Part shown: positions 61,918 to 64,000 of the stretch, one piece after another
Layout: each line of letters begins with the position of its first letter
How positions within the stretch are numbered: position 1 is the stretch's first letter
Translations under genes and position numbers: made by a program
Notes under the pieces: generated by a model
Databases searched by the model: none
The model's input: the letters and a program-made list of their open reading frames with translations, nothing else
What the model was told of the DNA's origin: nothing
Source: an uncultured Drancourtella sp.
GTDB lineage: Bacteria > Bacillota > Clostridia > Lachnospirales > Lachnospiraceae
Reading direction: 5' to 3'
Length of the DNA stretch: 64,000 nucleotides
NCBI GenBank assembly: GCA_937880845.1
Contig: CALFLL010000034.1
Location: forward strand, 1 to 64,000

Positions 61918-62295
61918 ATGTATTTGAAACTTACCAATGAAAGTGAAGTCAGACTATTAAGGCAGATAAACTGTCTGCTTGGGAAAAAGAAATTGCCAAA
62001 TGATGTACTAGGAACAGCAAGAAAAATCATAGAAAAGGAAAAGTTTACAGTACATGATTGTGTTGTTATTTTTATGAACCCAATCAAAAATGATACGATT
62101 GGAATTTGTGATGAGTTAAGAATCTATCCATATACAATAGAAACGGATGAAGATTACACAATGGATATTAAAGTCCCAAAAGGAACAGAACTTGAATGGT
62201 CAGGGTATATGATTAGGATTAAAGAAACGGGAGGACGGATTTATTTAATCTATCCAATGAGAAAGCAAGATGTGAAAAAGAGAGTTGGTTTATAA
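61918..62295 (+). CDS. Unknown small protein, island paralogue family member 3
   Basis: A 125-residue protein, the closest relative within the window of the 57578 product: same length, same IPxxIL/LPxxVL helix, same central hydrophobic strand ending in a P-x-x-D/N-D turn, and the same aromatic YxIYPM end. It is predicted soluble. I start at ATG 61918 behind AAGGAGA; an upstream in-frame ATG at 61870 lies in the preceding terminator. Two tiny membrane peptide genes follow. Having three family members in 5 kb suggests repeated duplication or recruitment. Confidence 0.65.
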   Translation: MYLKLTNESEVRLLRQINCLLGKKKLPNDVLGTARKIIEKEKFTVHDCVVIFMNPIKNDTIGICDELRIYPYTIETDEDYTMDIKVPKGTELEWSGYMIRIKETGGRIYLIYPMRKQDVKKRVGL

Positions 62296-62307
62296 ATGGA
62301 GGAATCT

Positions 62308-62418
62308 ATGGAATACATTATGATTGGAACAGGAATGGCAGTAGCAATTACTTGCATTTTGATTTTAGAGATGATAGAATACAGGAGGATTCAAAATGAA
62401 ACGAGAAAAGTTATTTGA
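62308..62418 (+). CDS. Small single-pass membrane peptide
   Basis: A 36-residue open frame with GGAGG 7 bases before its ATG. The peptide has one hydrophobic segment (MIGTGMAVAITCILILEMI) and a basic C-terminus (EYRRIQNETRKV). It overlaps the next small gene by 23 bases. Size, signals and context are typical of tiny membrane peptides on conjugative elements. Type I toxin-like peptides are an alternative. No function can be assigned. Confidence 0.5.
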   Translation: MEYIMIGTGMAVAITCILILEMIEYRRIQNETRKVI

Positions 62419-62497
62419 GTATTTTTTACAAGGAATTACAGTGATTGTTACTCTGTATGAAATATCAAGAACAGGTAAACGCAGTCGAAGAAAGTGA
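62396..62497 (+). CDS. Small basic peptide
   Basis: A 33-residue open frame with a strong AGGAGG site 7 bases before its ATG. It has a moderately hydrophobic centre (LFEYFLQGITVIVTLYEI) and a very basic C-terminus (SRTGKRSRRK). It starts within the end of the preceding membrane peptide gene, so the two may be translated together. Function unknown. Confidence 0.45.
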   Translation: MKREKLFEYFLQGITVIVTLYEISRTGKRSRRK

Positions 62498-62574
62498 CAA
62501 TTTTAATACAGGGGAAATCCTAAGATAAGGCAATTCCTACATGGATGGTGTACTGCCAGTCATATAGCACCCAA

Positions 62575-62598
62575 CAGGCTGCTATCAACAATAAATAG
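62575..62598 (+). repeat. Second copy of the ppdK 3' end (candidate attR)
   Basis: Fourteen bases identical to the ppdK tail are followed by codons for Asn-Asn-Lys and TAG. They differ from ppdK only at third codon positions and at the third base of the stop. The reading frame upstream of the repeat does not match ppdK. A terminator follows 22 bases after the stop, as would be expected for the original end of ppdK. Confidence 0.6.
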
Positions 62599-62620
62599 GA
62601 AACAGTCATGTTTTAAATAA

Positions 62621-62647
62621 AAGGGAAGCGTAATGCTTCCCTTTTTG
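62621..62647 (+). terminator. Rho-independent terminator after the second ppdK tail
   Basis: AAGGGAAGC pairs perfectly with GCTTCCCTT around GTAAT and is followed by TTTT. It may be the original ppdK terminator. Confidence 0.85.
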
Positions 62648-62668
62648 ATATATAAGCACTCTATTAAG

Positions 62669-62704
62669 GACAAACCTAAAAATATAAAAGGTTTGTCTTT
62701 TTTA
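62669..62704 (+). terminator. Hairpin with T-run before the coiled-coil gene
   Basis: GACAAACCT pairs perfectly with AGGTTTGTC around an 11-base loop and is followed by six T. It stands 25 bases before the next start codon and could be an attenuator. Confidence 0.8.
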
Positions 62705-62728
62705 AAAGACAAAGTTAGGGGTTTTAAT

Positions 62729-62941
62729 ATGAGTAGAGGAAGAAAAAAGAAAGAAAATCTTACTTTGGAAGAAAACTTAGTAAGAGTAACTGCACAGATT
62801 AAAGAAACAGAAGAGCAATTAAAAAGATTGCGTTCTCAACGACGAGAGATTGAAAAACAGATAAAAGAGCAGGAAAAAGAACAACTTTATAATGCTGTTG
62901 CTACTTCTGGAAAACCATTGAAGATATTATTGAGCTTTTAA
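62729..62941 (+). CDS. Small coiled-coil protein of conjugative-element type, frameshifted at the end
   Basis: As read, a 70-residue protein. It starts MSRGRKKKENLTLEENL, followed by a long charged coiled coil (IKETEEQLKRLRSQRREIEKQ), a form I know from small proteins of Firmicute conjugative elements sometimes labelled FliJ-like. After SGK the reading frame gives PLKILLSF and stops. Returning one base gives TIEDIIELLNNMDNGAEE and a stop at 62970, the sort of ending such proteins have. A single A seems to be missing in the AAAA run near 62911. Start ATG 62729 follows AGGGG. It may be a pseudogene or a sequencing error. Confidence 0.65.
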   Translation: MSRGRKKKENLTLEENLVRVTAQIKETEEQLKRLRSQRREIEKQIKEQEKEQLYNAVATSGKPLKILLSF

Positions 62942-62980
62942 ATAATATGGATAATGGTGCAGAAGAATAGGGAATGAAAT

Positions 62981-63024
62981 AAAAAATGCTTATCGCTTAA
63001 AATTTGGGCGATAAGCATTTTTTA
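62981..63024 (+). terminator. Rho-independent terminator after the coiled-coil gene
   Basis: AAAAAATGCTTATCGC pairs perfectly with GCGATAAGCATTTTTT around an 11-base loop. It is effective in both directions in principle. Confidence 0.9.
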
Positions 63025-63103
63025 TTGGTAATATGAGAACTGTACTGCGACTATTTTAATAGGAGCCAATATTCATATTGTAAAATATGAAATGATTGAG
63101 GGA

Positions 63104-63175
63104 ATGGGGAACGAAATCCCCATCAAGTTTGCCGAGTAAGAAAAATTTACGAAGTGAATTTTGAGTTACTCAGGC
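63104..63175. repeat. Two adjacent inverted repeats, candidate oriT-like or recombination site
   Basis: The first is ATGGGGA/TCCCCAT with a 6-base loop (63104-63123). The second spans 63131-63175, where GCC-GAGTAA...AAAATTTAC pairs imperfectly with GTGAATTTT...TTACTC-GGC around GAA. Paired hairpins next to a small coiled-coil gene resemble transfer origins of mobile elements, but no relaxase gene is in the window. The rest of the gene-free stretch 63025-63460 is A+T-rich and shows no other supported feature. Confidence 0.45.
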
Positions 63176-63461
63176 GAATCTTGCTCTACTAGAGATAAAA
63201 TTACAAAATCTACCGATAATTTTACATGATGATAAAAATAAGATAAATGAGTGATATTATAATAAAAAATTAAAAAAAGAAATTATATCTATAATACTGT
63301 AAGGAATGTGTGCATAGGAAAAATATTTAACTGAGAATATTTGACTAAATTACTTTTTTTATGGTAAGAGTACTATGATTCTTAAACTTTGTATGGTTAA
63401 AGAAATATTAAATATTCTGTTTTTATAGTAAATTATAAGAATGTAATAAAAGATGCAAATA

Positions 63462-63490
63462 TTGACATCGGAATGGAAAAAGAATATAAA
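63462..63490 (+). promoter_or_regulatory. Promoter of the LytTR response regulator gene
   Basis: A perfect TTGACA (63462-63467) and TATAAA (63485-63490) are 17 bases apart, 35 bases upstream of the start codon. Confidence 0.65.
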
Positions 63491-63525
63491 ATAAATAGTT
63501 ATAAAATACAAAGAGGAGAAAAGTA

Positions 63526-64000
63526 ATGCTGAGTATAGCGATTTGTGATGATGATATTTCAACAACTGGAAAAATGGATATGATTTTTCAAAAAATTGCA
63601 AAAAAAAATTTTATAGAAATAGAGGTAGAAGTTTTTTGGAACGGGAAATCTTTAGTAGAATCTATTGAACAGGGGGGCAGATTTGATGCTATTTTTTTGG
63701 ATATCCAAATGTATGGGGAAGATGGAATTTCTACTGCTAAAAAGATAAGAGAGGAAGATAGAAATGTTTTGATTATATATGTGACTAGTTATGAGAAATA
63801 TATGTTAGAATCATTTTCAGTACGTCCTTTCCGCTTTCTTATAAAACCAGTGGAAGATAAACAGTTTGAATGTTGTTTGAAAGAAATACAGGAAGAAATC
63901 AGCAAAGGAGATTTTTATTTTAGATATAGTTATCGGAAAGTGAAATATAAAGTGGCTGTAAGAGAAATTTTATATTTTGAAAGTGATAAACGTAAAATTT
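63526..64000 (+). CDS. LytTR-type response regulator (partial, runs off the window)
   Basis: The first 158 residues are visible. The receiver domain has the acidic pocket ICDDD, the phospho-acceptor Asp in IFLDIQM, the conserved Thr in YVTSYEKY and Lys in LIKPVED. From about residue 128 (FYFRYSYRKVKYKVAVREILYF) a LytTR DNA-binding domain begins and is cut by the window end. This is the AgrA/LytR class, which usually pairs with a HPK10-type histidine kinase and controls peptide signalling, bacteriocins or competence. The partner genes should lie downstream. The start has GAGGAG 7 bases upstream. Confidence 0.85.
   Translation, partial: MLSIAICDDDISTTGKMDMIFQKIAKKNFIEIEVEVFWNGKSLVESIEQGGRFDAIFLDIQMYGEDGISTAKKIREEDRNVLIIYVTSYEKYMLESFSVRPFRFLIKPVEDKQFECCLKEIQEEISKGDFYFRYSYRKVKYKVAVREILYFESDKRKI

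Larger units (their letters stand above)
54057..62598. mobile_element. Putative integrated island at the 3' end of ppdK
   Basis: The interval is bounded by copies of the ppdK tail: CAGGCTGCTATCAA at 54057-54070 and again at 62575-62588. Both copies continue to a stop codon with only synonymous third-base differences. Inside, base composition turns A+T-rich and gene content becomes accessory: a recombinase fragment, DUF1643, an XRE repressor, small paralogous proteins, a lipoprotein and membrane peptides. No intact integrase or relaxase lies inside, so the element is either degraded or mobilised by other functions. The right end may also be part of a larger composite region reaching past the window. 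Confidence 0.5.

Noticed and set aside
63093..63140. 15-codon open frame ending before the long palindrome
   Set aside because: No ribosome binding site, very short and overlapping the first hairpin; not supportable as a gene.

Overview
The window reads as a chromosome segment of a strictly anaerobic Firmicute of class Clostridia, most likely family Lachnospiraceae (genus not determined). The grounds are strong AGGAGG ribosome binding sites, A-rich coding with moderate G+C, a pyruvate:ferredoxin oxidoreductase and a pyruvate phosphate dikinase with codon choice typical of highly expressed genes, a single-chain glycyl-tRNA synthetase, and the conserved order priA-def-fmt-Zn peptidase-rsmB-rlmN-prpC-prkC-rsgA-rpe-thiN. 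No rRNA, tRNA or CRISPR array was seen.

Layout. 1-1.8 kb: the end of a probable ABC transporter ATPase, a small membrane protein and DNA polymerase IV. 1.8-5.3 kb: a three-gene unit (ATP-grasp ligase, Asp/Glu racemase, MurE-like ligase) behind a perfect consensus promoter, probably for peptidoglycan modification with a D-amino acid such as D-Asp. 5.3-6.2 kb: a reverse-strand arginase-family enzyme. 6.3-21.8 kb: a long run of tightly packed or overlapping housekeeping genes, from a second, DNPR-type MurE through translation, primosome and Ser/Thr kinase signalling genes to lgt. 21.9-30.9 kb: a wall-anchored multidomain phosphatase-like protein, PFOR, and a GH127 glycosidase. 31.2-38 kb: an M24 peptidase joined to a complete Opp-type peptide importer. 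38-46 kb: a GDPD, a small alarmone synthetase, an M16C protease, era, a tiny YqzL-like gene, recO and glyS. 46-49.8 kb: a leucine-rich-repeat protein followed by a vWA/MoxR ATPase pair. 49.9-54.1 kb: an M18 aminopeptidase and ppdK.

From the ppdK stop codon onward the DNA becomes visibly more A+T-rich and the genes become short, mostly unrecognised and accessory in character. The last codons of ppdK recur at 62575-62598: 14 identical bases, then only synonymous third-position changes up to the stop codon, followed by a terminator. This is what integration of an element into the 3' end of ppdK would leave, so 54.06-62.6 kb is proposed as an integrated island. It holds a serine recombinase lacking its catalytic domain, a DUF1643 protein, three copies of one small unnamed protein family, an XRE repressor divergent to a glycine-rich membrane protein/zinc-motif protein pair, a lipoprotein and small membrane peptides. 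Beyond 62.6 kb lie what look like parts of another conjugative-type element: a frameshifted coiled-coil gene and nested inverted repeats. The window ends inside a LytTR-type response regulator.

The island gene set (three related small proteins, regulated membrane/zinc pair, lipoprotein) is the best candidate for an undescribed system, though its function is unknown. The D-amino-acid ligase/racemase/atypical Mur ligase operon is the best candidate for a testable new variant of a known pathway.
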